Positions 33,570 to 42,596 are shown, counted from the stretch's first letter. The stretch is 64,000 nucleotides of DNA from CAYMAI01 sp964388445 (GCA_964388445.1 CAYMAI010000003.1:186001-250000); one strand, 5' to 3'. The notes: generated by a model not told the origin, from the sequence alone. Translations and numbers: made by a program.

Positions 33570-34514
33570 TTAGAAATTGATATCCACGGCGCGATTGGAT
33601 TTGTATGACTCGGTAGCGGCAATCGCGGCCGCTAGATTATACGTCGCATCTTCACCGCCTATGAACGGAGGCGTTCCATCGACAATGCTCTTAAGCGCGC
33701 TTAAATGCTCCCGCTTGAGCGGTTCTTCGTCGGGACACGGAATAATTTCAATATCGCCTCCCCTGATTAGTGAAAGCTCGCGGGAAATTAAATCGACAAG
33801 CAAGAAGCCTTTGTCTCCGGTTATGAACATTTGCCTCGACCTGTGGGGCATAAGCCAACAGGTTTCGATTATGCCGGTTTTCGCCATCGGAAATTTGAGC
33901 ATAATGCTTGCGTGGTCTTCGAAATTGCCTATCTTACGGTGGGCAACTGAAAAAACGGATTCCGCCTTCGAGTTTAAAAGATAGCTTATTAGATCGATGT
34001 CATGTATGGCTAGATCGAGAATGATGCCCGTGTCGAAAATCCGTTGATTGACTTGACCGATACGCAAATTGGCGACCGAAAATATTTCTCCGCACAACCC
34101 TTGTTCTATCGCGTTTTTCGCCGATTCGACCGCCGGGCTGAATCGCTCGATATGGCCGACGAATAGCAATCTGTCGGCTGTTTTAGCCGTTGCGCAAAGC
34201 GCTTCCGCGTTTTCAACGGTATCCGCAATAGGTTTTTCCACCAAAATGTGCGAACCGGCTTCGATTGCATTTTTGCCCACTTCGAAATGCAATGAAGTCG
34301 GTACTGCGATTACGGTTAAATCCGGCTTTTGCGCCAAAAGCGCATGATAATCGGGATAGTTTTCGCATCCGTATTTCGCGGCAAGTTCCGCGGTTTTTTG
34401 GCCGTCCACGTCCGAAAATCCAATTAGTTCGGTCTCTTCGAGTTCAGCAAGTACGCGAACATGGTGGCGACCCATGCTTCCAGCACCAATAACACCAGCG
34501 CGTATTTTTTCCAC
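33570..34514 (-). CDS. Gfo/Idh/MocA family NAD(P)-dependent oxidoreductase
   Basis: 314 residues. Rossmann loop GVIGAGSMGRHHVRVL near the N-terminus, EKPIADT, and DLAIHDIDLISYLL in the C-terminal domain are the family hallmarks. It oxidises or epimerises a sugar or sugar nucleotide with NAD(P). It shares an operon with lpxB; related oxidoreductases (GnnA) make the 3-amino sugar of some lipid A types, so a lipid-A sugar role is possible but the aminotransferase partner is not here. GTG 34514 lies six bases after TATAAT, so the mRNA is likely leaderless. Confidence 0.88.
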   Translation of the reverse strand: MEKIRAGVIGAGSMGRHHVRVLAELEETELIGFSDVDGQKTAELAAKYGCENYPDYHALLAQKPDLTVIAVPTSLHFEVGKNAIEAGSHILVEKPIADTVENAEALCATAKTADRLLFVGHIERFSPAVESAKNAIEQGLCGEIFSVANLRIGQVNQRIFDTGIILDLAIHDIDLISYLLNSKAESVFSVAHRKIGNFEDHASIMLKFPMAKTGIIETCWLMPHRSRQMFITGDKGFLLVDLISRELSLIRGGDIEIIPCPDEEPLKREHLSALKSIVDGTPPFIGGEDATYNLAAAIAATESYKSNRAVDINF

Positions 34515-34520
34515 GCGCGC

Positions 34521-34548
34521 ATTATATTGCGGATTGATTGAAAAGCAA
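34521..34548 (-). promoter_or_regulatory. Promoter of the oxidoreductase-lpxB operon (leaderless)
   Basis: TTGCTT (34543-34548), 16-base spacer, TATAAT (34521-34526), then GCGCGC and GTG. It faces the promoter of the exonuclease gene, 88 bases between the two start codons. Confidence 0.7.
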
Positions 34549-34590
34549 TGATTTCCTATTGCATTTTGTGCGCTTTTTATTCTTTGATGT

Positions 34591-34596
34591 TATAAT
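34591..34596 (+). promoter_or_regulatory. -10 box of the leaderless exonuclease gene
   Basis: TATAAT, then GCAGCC, then GTG 34603: exactly six bases, as for the divergent gene. Confidence 0.7.
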
Positions 34597-34602
34597 GCAG
34601 CC

Positions 34603-35232
34603 GTGGAACACGCCACGGTGCTCGTGCGGGAACGCACTTACGAAACGCTTTCTTTGGATACTCCGGTAAGGTTAGTTCCGTTTGCGGCGGTCGACCTTGA
34701 AACTACGGGTAGCACGCCGCCTGTGGACCGGATTATTGAAATCGGCGCCACGAAAGTGCAAGGCTTTAAGCTTGGCGATTCATATGGAAGATTCGTCAAT
34801 CCGGGCCGGAAAGTTCCCCCTTTCATTTCGCGCCTTACGGGCATTCGCGAACGCGACCTAAGCCGCACGCAATGTTCCGCGGACGTATTGCCCGAATTTA
34901 TCGAATTTTTGGGCAATTCCGTAATAGCAGCCCATTCAGCCTCATTCGATTACAGCTTCCTATGCTCCGAAGCAAGCGAGATGCTGGGAAAAACGCTTGA
35001 CAATCACTTGCTGTGTACGTGCAAACTCGCGAAGAGGATAATGTATTTTCTTCCAAGCAAAGGTCTCGACGCAATCACGCATTTTCTTGGAATTCCCGTC
35101 AACGGCAGGCATCGGGCCATTGGCGACGCCGAAGCAACCGCAAAAGTATTGTTGGTCTTTCTTCGCTATTTGGACGATTTGGGTATGAAAACCCTCGGCG
35201 ACGTTTTGGAATTTCAAGACTCGAAGTCGTAA
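34603..35232 (+). CDS. DnaQ-like 3'-5' exonuclease (DEDDh)
   Basis: 209 residues. The DEDDh residues are seen: D31 and E33 (AAVDLETTG), D116 (HSASFDYSFL), H170 and D175 (GRHRAIGDAEAT). It lacks the polymerase-binding tail of PolC-type enzymes but resembles free-standing DNA polymerase III epsilon-like exonucleases. It may proofread or take part in repair. It starts at GTG 34603, six bases after its -10 box, and has no Shine-Dalgarno sequence. Confidence 0.88.
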   Translation: MEHATVLVRERTYETLSLDTPVRLVPFAAVDLETTGSTPPVDRIIEIGATKVQGFKLGDSYGRFVNPGRKVPPFISRLTGIRERDLSRTQCSADVLPEFIEFLGNSVIAAHSASFDYSFLCSEASEMLGKTLDNHLLCTCKLAKRIMYFLPSKGLDAITHFLGIPVNGRHRAIGDAEATAKVLLVFLRYLDDLGMKTLGDVLEFQDSKS

Positions 35233-35284
35233 ATTCGCATATTTCGATTTGCGCACATCCGCAATCTGACAAACTTTAGACAAC

Positions 35285-35854
35285 TTACGCGATTTCAAAC
35301 AAGAATTTGCGGTCGTACGCGGACCTAAGCTTTTTGAAGTGGGAGAGATATTTCCCTTTTTGGCTTTGCGAACGGAGAATATAGCTCGGGTGATAGGTGG
35401 CGAAAAATAGCTGCCCTTTATGGGTAATGAAGTTTCCTGCCACTTTTCCGATCGTATATTTCGGACCCAGAATCGCACCCAGCGAAACGGAACCGAGTAT
35501 TACGATTACGCTTGGCCGAATTAGAGCGATTTGAGCATGCAAGTAATGAATACAGGCTTCCGCCTCTGCTGAGCTTGGCTCTCTGTTACCCGGTGGGCGG
35601 CATTTGACTATATTGCCGATAAAAACATCGGAGCGGCTGAATCCGACTTGATTTAGCATTTGGGTCAAAAGCTGGCCGCTTCTGCCTACGAACGGCTTGC
35701 CCTGTGCGTCTTCGTCGGCTCCTGGGCCCTCGCCGACGAGAAAAATCGATGCATCCGGATTGCCCTCGCCCGGCACCGCATTCGTACGCCCGGCGTGCAG
35801 CGGACAGGACGTGCAGGTCAAAATTTGCTTATGTACTCTATCTAGAAGGGACAT
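35285..35854 (-). CDS. Family-4 uracil-DNA glycosylase ([4Fe-4S])
   Basis: 189 residues. GEGPGADEDAQGKPFVG is the family-4 active-site motif and HPSYIL (H155) is the second. The four Fe-S cysteines are C14, C17, C85 and C101. It removes uracil from DNA, as in thermophiles and many bacteria. ATG 35854 lies six bases after TAAAAT, again with no Shine-Dalgarno sequence. It converges with the exonuclease gene. Confidence 0.92.
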   Translation of the reverse strand: MSLLDRVHKQILTCTSCPLHAGRTNAVPGEGNPDASIFLVGEGPGADEDAQGKPFVGRSGQLLTQMLNQVGFSRSDVFIGNIVKCRPPGNREPSSAEAEACIHYLHAQIALIRPSVIVILGSVSLGAILGPKYTIGKVAGNFITHKGQLFFATYHPSYILRSQSQKGKYLSHFKKLRSAYDRKFLFEIA

Positions 35855-35860
35855 GTCTCG

Positions 35861-35866
35861 ATTTTA
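35861..35866 (-). promoter_or_regulatory. -10 box of the leaderless uracil-DNA glycosylase gene
   Basis: TAAAAT on the minus strand followed by CGAGAC and ATG. No good -35 box. Confidence 0.5.
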
Positions 35867-35927
35867 TCAAAACTATTCAGAAAAAAAACTCAGATGGCGT
35901 TTCCCAGCACAGAAGCAGCTCTTAGGA

Positions 35928-36526
35928 CTACCGAACTTTGTAAGGGCAGTTGGAGTAAAACTCATTCATTTCTTCGTTGCTGGCAAATTTGAAATCGAAA
36001 CCAGTGCTAGATAGCAATAGATTTGCTGGACTGCCACCATGCTCCATTTTCCAATCCGGATTTTCAATTAGAAATAGTAGGTAACCATATATGCCGTTTC
36101 CTTTTGAACTTTCCATTGCAATAGTGCTCAAAGAATTTTCAACAGCCAAGTATAAAATGTCACCTCTTTCTAAACCCTGCAACAGCTCCTTTGCAAAGGC
36201 TTCCTTCCCCGATAAAAATCCTTAGCGTCCGAATAGCTCACTTTGGCGCTGTTTGTCTTTATCTGCCGTTTTTCAAATGGATTTTGAAGTTTCTCCGCAT
36301 TCAAATAGCCAGTTGTAAAAAGCGCTTCCAGATCCACTGGATAAAAGGAATTTTCATCTTCGGTTGCCCAACGTTCAAGCTCTCGCAGCAATAACCAAGC
36401 GTTTTTCCTGGCAATCTTGGATGCCCGCGAGAGAGAATTATGGTAAAAACATATTAAAAAAGTAGCAATGAGCAACAAAAGCAACAATAAAGGGACTACT
36501 ACAAGCTGTTTCCTTACAAACTTCAT
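35928..36526 (-). pseudogene. Membrane-anchored pseudopilin-like protein, broken by a frameshift
   Basis: Frame one starts at ATG 36526 (residues KFVRKQLVVVPLLLLL: a strong N-terminal membrane segment) and contains ATEDENSFYPVDLEALF and GYLNAEKLQNPFEKRQ, reminiscent of the C-terminal part of GspG-type pseudopilins. It stops soon after a run of five T residues (36214-36218). A second frame from there continues FLSGKEAFAKELLQGLERGD and runs to 35928. Restoring one T in that run joins both into one protein of about 199 residues. It follows trpS by 18 bases. It is either a decayed gene or a sequencing error. Confidence 0.65.
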
Positions 36527-36544
36527 TACTGCCTACTAAGAAGG

Positions 36545-37594
36545 CTATGGAGCGGGAATAATCCTTCCAAGGCCGGATGGGAAGTAATTTATCCCGACGT
36601 TTTCCCTGACATGTTCCAGCGTTTTCATGCCTTCCCGTCTCGCCTTGCGAGTGCCTTCGATTAGAATCTCGTCAACTTCGTCCGGTTTCGACTCGAATTC
36701 CTTCCGGCGCTCGCGGAACGGGGCGAGCAGCGCATCGAGCCGTTTAAACAATTCCATTTTGCATTCGACGCAGCCGATGGCTCCCGCCCTGCACCGCTCC
36801 GCAGCCTCGTCCATAAAGTCCTTGCTGAAAACTTTGTGGTACTTGTAAATATTGCAAATTTCCGGCGTTCCTTTGTCGGTGGGATGAATTCGCGCAGGGT
36901 CGGTCACGCCTTTCATCACTTGCTGCTTTAGTGTCTTTGAATCATCGGAAAGGTAAATAGCGTTGCCGAGCGATTTGCTCATTTTCGCTCCGCCGTCCAG
37001 CGCGTGCAAAAACGCATCTCCGATCATTGCCTGCGGCTCGTGGATTTCCGTGCCGAACATTCCGTTGAACTTCTTAACTATGTAGCGGCATAGCTCGATA
37101 TGCGGCGCCTGGTCTTTACCGACAGGCACCAAGTCCGCGTTGACGAACGTAATATCCGCGGCTTGACTGACCGGATAGCCGAAGAAACCGTAAGTCAGCT
37201 GGTCGAAGCCCGTCATTAAATCTTCGCCCTGTATAAGACCCATTTGTTGGGCTTCGGCTTTCGTCGTGGGGTTATGCCGCAGCTTGTTCATATTGGTAAT
37301 AAGCCCATAGAACGCTGTCAGCTCGGCGATTTCGGGAATGAGCGACTGGACGCAAATCGTTGCCGCATCCGGGTCGATGCCGACTGCGAGATAATCGAGC
37401 GCGACGTCCCGTACAGCCTGAGCGATTTGGCTAGAGCTTTCGTAATGCGTCGTAAGCGCCTGAACATCCGCGATAAGAATGAACGTATCGAACTCGTGTT
37501 GAAGCTTAACGCGGTTTACGAGCGAGCCTACGTAATGCCCGAGATGCAGCTTGCCCGTAGGCCTGTCGCCGGTTAGTATTCGCTTTTTTTCCAC
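36545..37594 (-). CDS. trpS: Tryptophanyl-tRNA synthetase
   Basis: 349 residues, normal length. The HIGH-like LHLGHYVG and the AKMSKSLGN motif are present, with GFDQLTYGFFGYPVSQAADI in between. It charges tRNA-Trp. GTG 37594 has GGAG five bases upstream, and TATAAT (37631-37636) lies about 30 bases further up, so the mRNA has a normal leader. Confidence 0.96.
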   Translation of the reverse strand: MEKKRILTGDRPTGKLHLGHYVGSLVNRVKLQHEFDTFILIADVQALTTHYESSSQIAQAVRDVALDYLAVGIDPDAATICVQSLIPEIAELTAFYGLITNMNKLRHNPTTKAEAQQMGLIQGEDLMTGFDQLTYGFFGYPVSQAADITFVNADLVPVGKDQAPHIELCRYIVKKFNGMFGTEIHEPQAMIGDAFLHALDGGAKMSKSLGNAIYLSDDSKTLKQQVMKGVTDPARIHPTDKGTPEICNIYKYHKVFSKDFMDEAAERCRAGAIGCVECKMELFKRLDALLAPFRERRKEFESKPDEVDEILIEGTRKARREGMKTLEHVRENVGINYFPSGLGRIIPAP

Positions 37595-37700
37595 TTGATC
37601 TCCGTGCCGGAAAACACCGGCGCAAAGCGGATTATACCCGCGCAGAAGTCACATATGAGACTATTAAAACAGATTTGGATCCTGTCGGGTTTGAAAATCG

Positions 37701-38732
37701 CTATGTTGTACCGAGCCTGATCATCCAGTTGAAGTTTTTTTCGTCTATTTTGAACGGCCAATCCTTCGGCTGGCCGATTTGGGTAACCGTACTGCCTTTG
37801 TTCGGCGCGGCGTCATGGCCAAGAAAAAGCTGAACCTCGTCCCTGCTGTTAAGTTCGATTACCGCATAAATTTTGCCTGATAAACGCGTATCGGGAATTT
37901 CCAGCTTTACCCAGCCCGGCGCGCTGGAAAAAACCCTTTTCTCGAAGGTTTTCGACATTTGAATTCTAAGCGCGTCGTCGAGAATGTAAACCGTGAATGG
38001 CTTTTCAGTGGAAAACCAGTTGCCTGTGAGCCGCCCGTAAAGGTATATGGAATCTACCGTTTTCGGTTGAGGAATATCAAACTGGACTGTCGCTCCCCAT
38101 CGATACAGCGTTTGAAAACCCACGCAACCGCCGGTATCTCGAAAAATGAACTTCGAACCGCTAATTTGTTCGGATGTAATGTTCGGCCGCGACGGGGGTC
38201 CATCGTTTAGCTCGCAACGAATCATCCAATTGTATTTGCCATCGGTGATTTGTCTGAAACCGCTGGCGTGATTGCCAATTCTGGATCGGAAAACCGCAGG
38301 TTCGAGGTCTTTGCCCATAACCACGCCGCCGGCGGAATTAGACGGAAGAAGCAGGTAAATCCAAAATGTGCCGCTGAGGGGGATAGGTTCTATGGACACG
38401 TGATTCCACTGCGGCAATTTGCCGGCAAGAGTAAAAGGAAAGTCTTTTGAGGTTATTTTGTTGTACTGGCCGTCCAAAATTGCCACATATCCCATAGGCG
38501 GGCTGTCGGTGTTAATTTCGCCGTATCTGTATCCGAAAAAGCTGATGCTGGTTAAGAACGGCTCTTCGATGTCCGGCGCCGTGTATCTGACGAGATAGCC
38601 GTCGGTATTTTGGAATGTAAAATCGTCGGCTATGCCGGAATCGTAAGCCAACTCAACGTTGTCCGCATAAACGCTGGCGGCACACGTAAGGACGGCGGCA
38701 ATCATCAGCGACAAAATCACTAACCGGCGCAT
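37701..38732 (-). CDS. Secreted protein with two similar beta-rich halves, unknown
   Basis: 343 residues. A clear signal peptide (RLVILSLMIAAVLTCAASVYA) is followed by NVELAYDSGIADDFTF. Both halves end in a related motif: KYNWMIRCEL near 190 and NFNWMIRLGTT at the C-terminus, so the protein is probably an internal duplication. The style resembles surface proteins of uncultured bacteria, but no family is known to me. A strong promoter lies upstream and TGGGG before ATG. Confidence 0.7.
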   Translation of the reverse strand: MRRLVILSLMIAAVLTCAASVYADNVELAYDSGIADDFTFQNTDGYLVRYTAPDIEEPFLTSISFFGYRYGEINTDSPPMGYVAILDGQYNKITSKDFPFTLAGKLPQWNHVSIEPIPLSGTFWIYLLLPSNSAGGVVMGKDLEPAVFRSRIGNHASGFRQITDGKYNWMIRCELNDGPPSRPNITSEQISGSKFIFRDTGGCVGFQTLYRWGATVQFDIPQPKTVDSIYLYGRLTGNWFSTEKPFTVYILDDALRIQMSKTFEKRVFSSAPGWVKLEIPDTRLSGKIYAVIELNSRDEVQLFLGHDAAPNKGSTVTQIGQPKDWPFKIDEKNFNWMIRLGTT

Positions 38733-38769
38733 ACTAACCCCAATATTCAGACTTCAAATCCCCGCATAT

Positions 38770-38798
38770 ATTTTACGGCAGGGTTTATACAATGTCAA
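38770..38798 (-). promoter_or_regulatory. Promoter of the secreted two-repeat protein
   Basis: Minus strand TTGACA (38793-38798), 17-base spacer, TAAAAT (38770-38775). The -35 box overlaps the stop codon of the preceding gene. Confidence 0.75.
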
Positions 38799-39568
38799 GA
38801 AATGCCTACCTTGGCGGCGATCTTGGCATATTGAGCGGGCGTATCTATATCCACGGCTATCTGGGCATTGTCCATGACCAAAGCGGCAACTTTTCCCGTT
38901 ATTTTTGCGTTGAGCATTTCTTCCAAAGTGCTCAACGTTCCGGTGCCGGTCGCGATTTTGAACAACGGCAAAATGCCCAAGAGTCCGGCAAGTTTAATTG
39001 GGGATTTCCGGTTAGCGAGTATTTTCTCCAAAAACGGCAGATTTTCTCTCAACTTCCTCCGGTGAACTAGAAAGACGTTTCCGCCCGTGAATTTACCTTC
39101 GCGTGTTTTTATCGAAGTGCGGTGCAAGTCCGGCGCCAGTTTGGTACATAATCCGACCGGCACGACGGGATAAATGAAATCAAACTTCGAAGACATTCTT
39201 TCAAATTCGGAGACAAGCGAATAAGTAGCATCTTCAGTAATAAATGGCATGTCGCTTGTCGAAATCACCAAAAAGGGGGCTCCGCTCGATTCAAGTTCAA
39301 TTAGAACATTTCTGATATTGGCGAGCATTCCGTTACCGGTACCGATCACGGCGGCATCGTAAGAACGCGCAATTGCGCCGATTTCTACTCCTTCGCCGAC
39401 GACGAGCCTTCGTTTAATGCCGCTAAGCGGCGAAAAGGCACGCAGCGCAAGTTCCAAGAAAGTAGATGGACCAAGCTTTAAAAGCGCCTTATATGGTGGG
39501 AATCCGCTTCCCCATTCGTGCGGGTCGCATCTGCCCCCGGCAAGAATAACGAGGTCGAAATTCATCAA
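38795..39568 (-). CDS. MobA-like nucleotidyltransferase
   Basis: 257 residues. The N-terminus MNFDLVILAGGRCDP and later ISTSDMPFIT are the nucleotide- and metal-binding motifs of the NTP-transferase/MobA fold. The middle (KTREGKFTGGNVFLVHRRKL) fits MobA-like or cobinamide-phosphate guanylyltransferase-like members. The product is not clear; no molybdenum or cobalamin genes are adjacent. ATG 39568 has AAGGGG upstream, and TATAAT lies at 39590-39595. Confidence 0.7.
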   Translation of the reverse strand: MMNFDLVILAGGRCDPHEWGSGFPPYKALLKLGPSTFLELALRAFSPLSGIKRRLVVGEGVEIGAIARSYDAAVIGTGNGMLANIRNVLIELESSGAPFLVISTSDMPFITEDATYSLVSEFERMSSKFDFIYPVVPVGLCTKLAPDLHRTSIKTREGKFTGGNVFLVHRRKLRENLPFLEKILANRKSPIKLAGLLGILPLFKIATGTGTLSTLEEMLNAKITGKVAALVMDNAQIAVDIDTPAQYAKIAAKVGIS

Positions 39569-39616
39569 TTTCCCCTTGAAATCGGCCGGATTATAGCATT
39601 TCGGAACAAGCAGCAA

Positions 39617-39622
39617 TACAAT
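39617..39622 (+). promoter_or_regulatory. -10 box upstream of the V4R-like gene
   Basis: TACAAT followed by eight bases and GTG 39631. Near-leaderless; slightly longer spacing than the six-base class. Confidence 0.4.
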
Positions 39623-39630
39623 CCTCCGGC

Positions 39631-40221
39631 GTGAAAATCGAAATACCCAAATTGCATCCGGCTGTTCTTTACGGCATTCTTTCGGCCTTGCGTGCGATGG
39701 ACGGGTTGGAATACCGCCGAATATCGCAGGAGTTCGGCGTAACCGTTGAATCAACCGGAAAATTGGCGAAAACCGGCTCTTTACTAGGCGATATGCCGTT
39801 TCGGGCAATTCTCGAAGACCTAAAGCATAATCGCCAATATTCGAGGATAATGCCGCTTGCGGGCAGCGAAACGTTTCACTTTCTCGGACCGGCGGCGATT
39901 AGGCCCGCCTTGCGGTTCTTAATGAGTACTTTCTCGGTTCGACCCGCCTCCGCCGTAAAGGAAGCTTGTATTGCCGCCGGAAGACTCTCCACAATTCCGG
40001 GATTCAGATGCACCGAAAAAGGGCGCGATTTTGTAATCGAAATCAGCAATTCGATTTTCGTTTCCGGCGAGCCTTCCGAATTTCAAACTTGCGGCTTTTA
40101 CTGCGGATTTATCGAAGAAGCGTGCGCTCATGTAACCAGCGCCAAAATCGGAATCACGGAAACCGCCTGCGCCTCGGTGACCGGGGGGACGATTTGCTAT
40201 TTTGCGGCATCGGTCAAATAG
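39631..40221 (+). CDS. V4R-like (4-vinyl-reductase fold) small protein
   Basis: 196 residues. The C-terminal third has a spaced cysteine pattern: CGFYCGFIEEACA, then ITETACASVTGGTICYF, which recalls the V4R domain (a small-molecule or heme-like ligand pocket). Residues 1-100 are helical and unlike a known family. Such domains act alone or in regulators. No photosynthesis gene is near, so bacteriochlorophyll work is unlikely. It converges with the LptF/G-like gene. Confidence 0.5.
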   Translation: MKIEIPKLHPAVLYGILSALRAMDGLEYRRISQEFGVTVESTGKLAKTGSLLGDMPFRAILEDLKHNRQYSRIMPLAGSETFHFLGPAAIRPALRFLMSTFSVRPASAVKEACIAAGRLSTIPGFRCTEKGRDFVIEISNSIFVSGEPSEFQTCGFYCGFIEEACAHVTSAKIGITETACASVTGGTICYFAASVK

Positions 40222-40230
40222 GATTTGAAG

Positions 40231-41463
40231 CTACTTTCGGGCTCTCACAATCAAAATTATGCCCATTGCTATAAACACGACGGTCGGTATCCAACCGGCC
40301 AGCATCGGGTGAATTTCGCCATAGCTGCCTAATACCCGGAACGAAAAAAACAGGATGTAATAAATCATTAGTAGGATAAATGCCTGAATGATGCCGAGAT
40401 TTCGCTCGTCTCTCGGACCTCGAAGCGAAAGCGGAACGGCAACGAGAACGAACACCACGCTGGCGAACGGAATGCTGAATTTAAAATAGTATTCGGTAAA
40501 ATCCGTCCAATAAACATTTGCCATATCCTTAGGTGGATCGGCGTATTTTGCTATTATATCGGCTCGCTCCTTGATTCTTAACAGCAATTCTTTGCTGGAA
40601 AGCTCCTGCGGGGACTTATCGTATTGAACTGCTCCGAACCTTCTCGATATATCCATCGCGGTCCTTTCGGCGACCGCCGAAGCGATGACCCGTCCTGTCG
40701 CTTGATCGGTCTCGATGACTCGCACGTTCAGCAAATTCAAATACTTGTTTTTTACCCATGCCTCGTCGGCGAGGAAAAGACGCGGATTCGGCCGTGTGCC
40801 CGCAAAGTCGTATAAACGTATGTTGTACATCCTGTCTTTTACGCGATCGACTTGGTCGATATAAAAGTACTTGTTGTCGGGCGCTTTGATAATCACCCCC
40901 GGCCGTATGAAATCCACAACTTGACTGTCCCAAAAGACGCCCAAGACCTTCGTGAATTCTCTGTTGTTCGCCGGAACGATGTATTCGTAAATGCTCCACG
41001 TCAAGAGCGCGTTATACAGCGCAAGGCATAAAAACGGCGTGAAAATGCTGTAAAGGCTGACGCCGCTCGCGACGAACATGGTCACTTCGTTATCCCTTGA
41101 CAGCCGGCCCATCGCCATCAATGTGGCAAACAACATTGCAACCGGCAACGCCAGCACGAGAAAAGCGGGGGCGGAAAGAATCAATACTTTAAGCGTTGTA
41201 TAGATAGGTATCTTTTTCGAAAATATTTTTTCCCCAAGCATAAATACGCTCGTGATCGTCATAAAGAACGTGAATGCCATCGCGCCGAGTAAAAACCAAC
41301 TCCAAACCTCGGAAAAAACGTATTTCTCAAGCTTTCTCAATCGCAAGTTCGGTGTTGCGAGCCATTTCAAGAAATACAGAAGGTAGCCGCCAAACCGCTT
41401 AAGCGCGCCGCCGCCGCCGAGTTCCGGCCGAGTGATTCCGGTTTTGATTCGATACTTTTTCAC
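40231..41463 (-). CDS. LPS export permease, LptF/LptG (YjgP/YjgQ) family
   Basis: 410 residues with six membrane segments in the LptF/G pattern, three at each end around a periplasmic domain. The N-terminus LEKYVFSEVWSWFLLGAMAFTFF and the C-terminal FSFRVLGSYGEIHPMLAGWIP are typical. It works with LptB and its partner to extract LPS from the inner membrane. Only one permease gene is here; the partner must be elsewhere. I do not decide between LptF and LptG. GTG 41463 has GGGAAG upstream. Confidence 0.85.
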   Translation of the reverse strand: MKKYRIKTGITRPELGGGGALKRFGGYLLYFLKWLATPNLRLRKLEKYVFSEVWSWFLLGAMAFTFFMTITSVFMLGEKIFSKKIPIYTTLKVLILSAPAFLVLALPVAMLFATLMAMGRLSRDNEVTMFVASGVSLYSIFTPFLCLALYNALLTWSIYEYIVPANNREFTKVLGVFWDSQVVDFIRPGVIIKAPDNKYFYIDQVDRVKDRMYNIRLYDFAGTRPNPRLFLADEAWVKNKYLNLLNVRVIETDQATGRVIASAVAERTAMDISRRFGAVQYDKSPQELSSKELLLRIKERADIIAKYADPPKDMANVYWTDFTEYYFKFSIPFASVVFVLVAVPLSLRGPRDERNLGIIQAFILLMIYYILFFSFRVLGSYGEIHPMLAGWIPTVVFIAMGIILIVRARK

Positions 41464-41543
41464 GTTTGCATTTCTTCCCTGGTCAAGACGGCCTTGTTGC
41501 CGGGAAGTTCGAGAGGGAATTCTACACCAGTAATGCGCCGGTC

Positions 41544-42596
41544 TTATTTATCGCGGTTTCCGCCTGAGAAACTTCTTACGCCGAGCACTTTATGACGCGA
41601 AAAAGTGCTTTGCGGCACAGCTTCCTCCACCACGCCTTTCTGAGGCGATGCGTGGATGATTGATCCCTCGCCGGTTAGTATTCCAACATGGCTGGCTGTT
41701 GTTTTGTAAGTTGAAATATAGAGCAAATCGCAAGCATCCATCGAATCTGCCGCGACTTTTTCGGCAGATTCGTCGGCGAATTGAATGTCCGCATCCCTTT
41801 TCAGCAACACGCCATTCATCCTGTAAACTAAATGTACGAATCCGCTGCAATCCACATGGCTGAATGAAACTCCGCCCCATTTATAAGGTTGGCCAATGAA
41901 CAATCTGGCAGTAGCGAGAATATTCCCTTCGTTCGCCGAAACTCCCGATTCCAGCGTTTTCACCGACGCCGCATTGACCCAAACCGTTCCGAATGGAGTT
42001 GCCACCTGCAGCACGTCGCCCGCCGAGCCAAGAATTGGGAGAACGGCACCGGGCGGAAGTATCAAATCTGTCTCGCCCGTATCCACTCGAAAACCGCGAA
42101 CGTTTATATCCTTGACAATTCCAAGTCCTCTAATTGGGGCGATATCGAATTCCGAAATCCGGTCCTCTTTGACAAATCCTGTATAACCGCGCTGAATCGG
42201 AAGTTCAACATTAACGAATCCGTTTTTCGGTTCGCCAATAGGATTGACCGGTTCGAGAAAAACCGCCTCGGTTACGATTTCGCCGCCCGGTTTCGAATAA
42301 AGTCCGGCGGATTCAACGCTAATAACGGTGCGCCTTTTCCGCATATAAAAATCTGCCAGAAGAAAATCAATTGTCGAGTCCGACGAGATGTACACGTCTT
42401 CCGGTATTTGGCCGTTTCCGCTCCAACCGAACTCTGAACGAAACTTGCCGGATAAAATCGAGTCGTCAACCATATCATCCGCGACAATCGAAGCCGAAGG
42501 CGACTTCGGGCTGTACACAAGCAAAACGGTCGCAGCCGTCATCGACATTATGAACAAGCCGGAAAGGAGGGCAAGCCGCAGGAAATGAAACTGCAT
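41544..42596 (-). CDS. NlpC/P60 family peptidoglycan endopeptidase with signal/anchor and SH3-like repeats
   Basis: 350 residues. An N-terminal hydrophobic segment (LRLALLSGLFIMSMTAATVLLV) directs export. The middle (about 95-215) is SH3-like, and the C-terminal NlpC/P60 domain (about 225-345) has catalytic C in HVDCSGFVHL, H in ASHVGIL and a third polar residue in IIHASP. It cleaves peptide cross-links in the cell wall. It is downstream of gcvH by 44 bases and could be read from the same transcript. Confidence 0.88.
   Translation of the reverse strand: MQFHFLRLALLSGLFIMSMTAATVLLVYSPKSPSASIVADDMVDDSILSGKFRSEFGWSGNGQIPEDVYISSDSTIDFLLADFYMRKRRTVISVESAGLYSKPGGEIVTEAVFLEPVNPIGEPKNGFVNVELPIQRGYTGFVKEDRISEFDIAPIRGLGIVKDINVRGFRVDTGETDLILPPGAVLPILGSAGDVLQVATPFGTVWVNAASVKTLESGVSANEGNILATARLFIGQPYKWGGVSFSHVDCSGFVHLVYRMNGVLLKRDADIQFADESAEKVAADSMDACDLLYISTYKTTASHVGILTGEGSIIHASPQKGVVEEAVPQSTFSRHKVLGVRSFSGGNRDK

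Noticed and set aside
36205..36230. Programmed -1 frameshift in the pseudopilin-like gene
   Set aside because: The T-run is slippery but lacks a canonical X-XXY-YYZ heptamer in the zero frame, a downstream stimulatory fold or an upstream Shine-Dalgarno stimulator; a simple indel explains it better.
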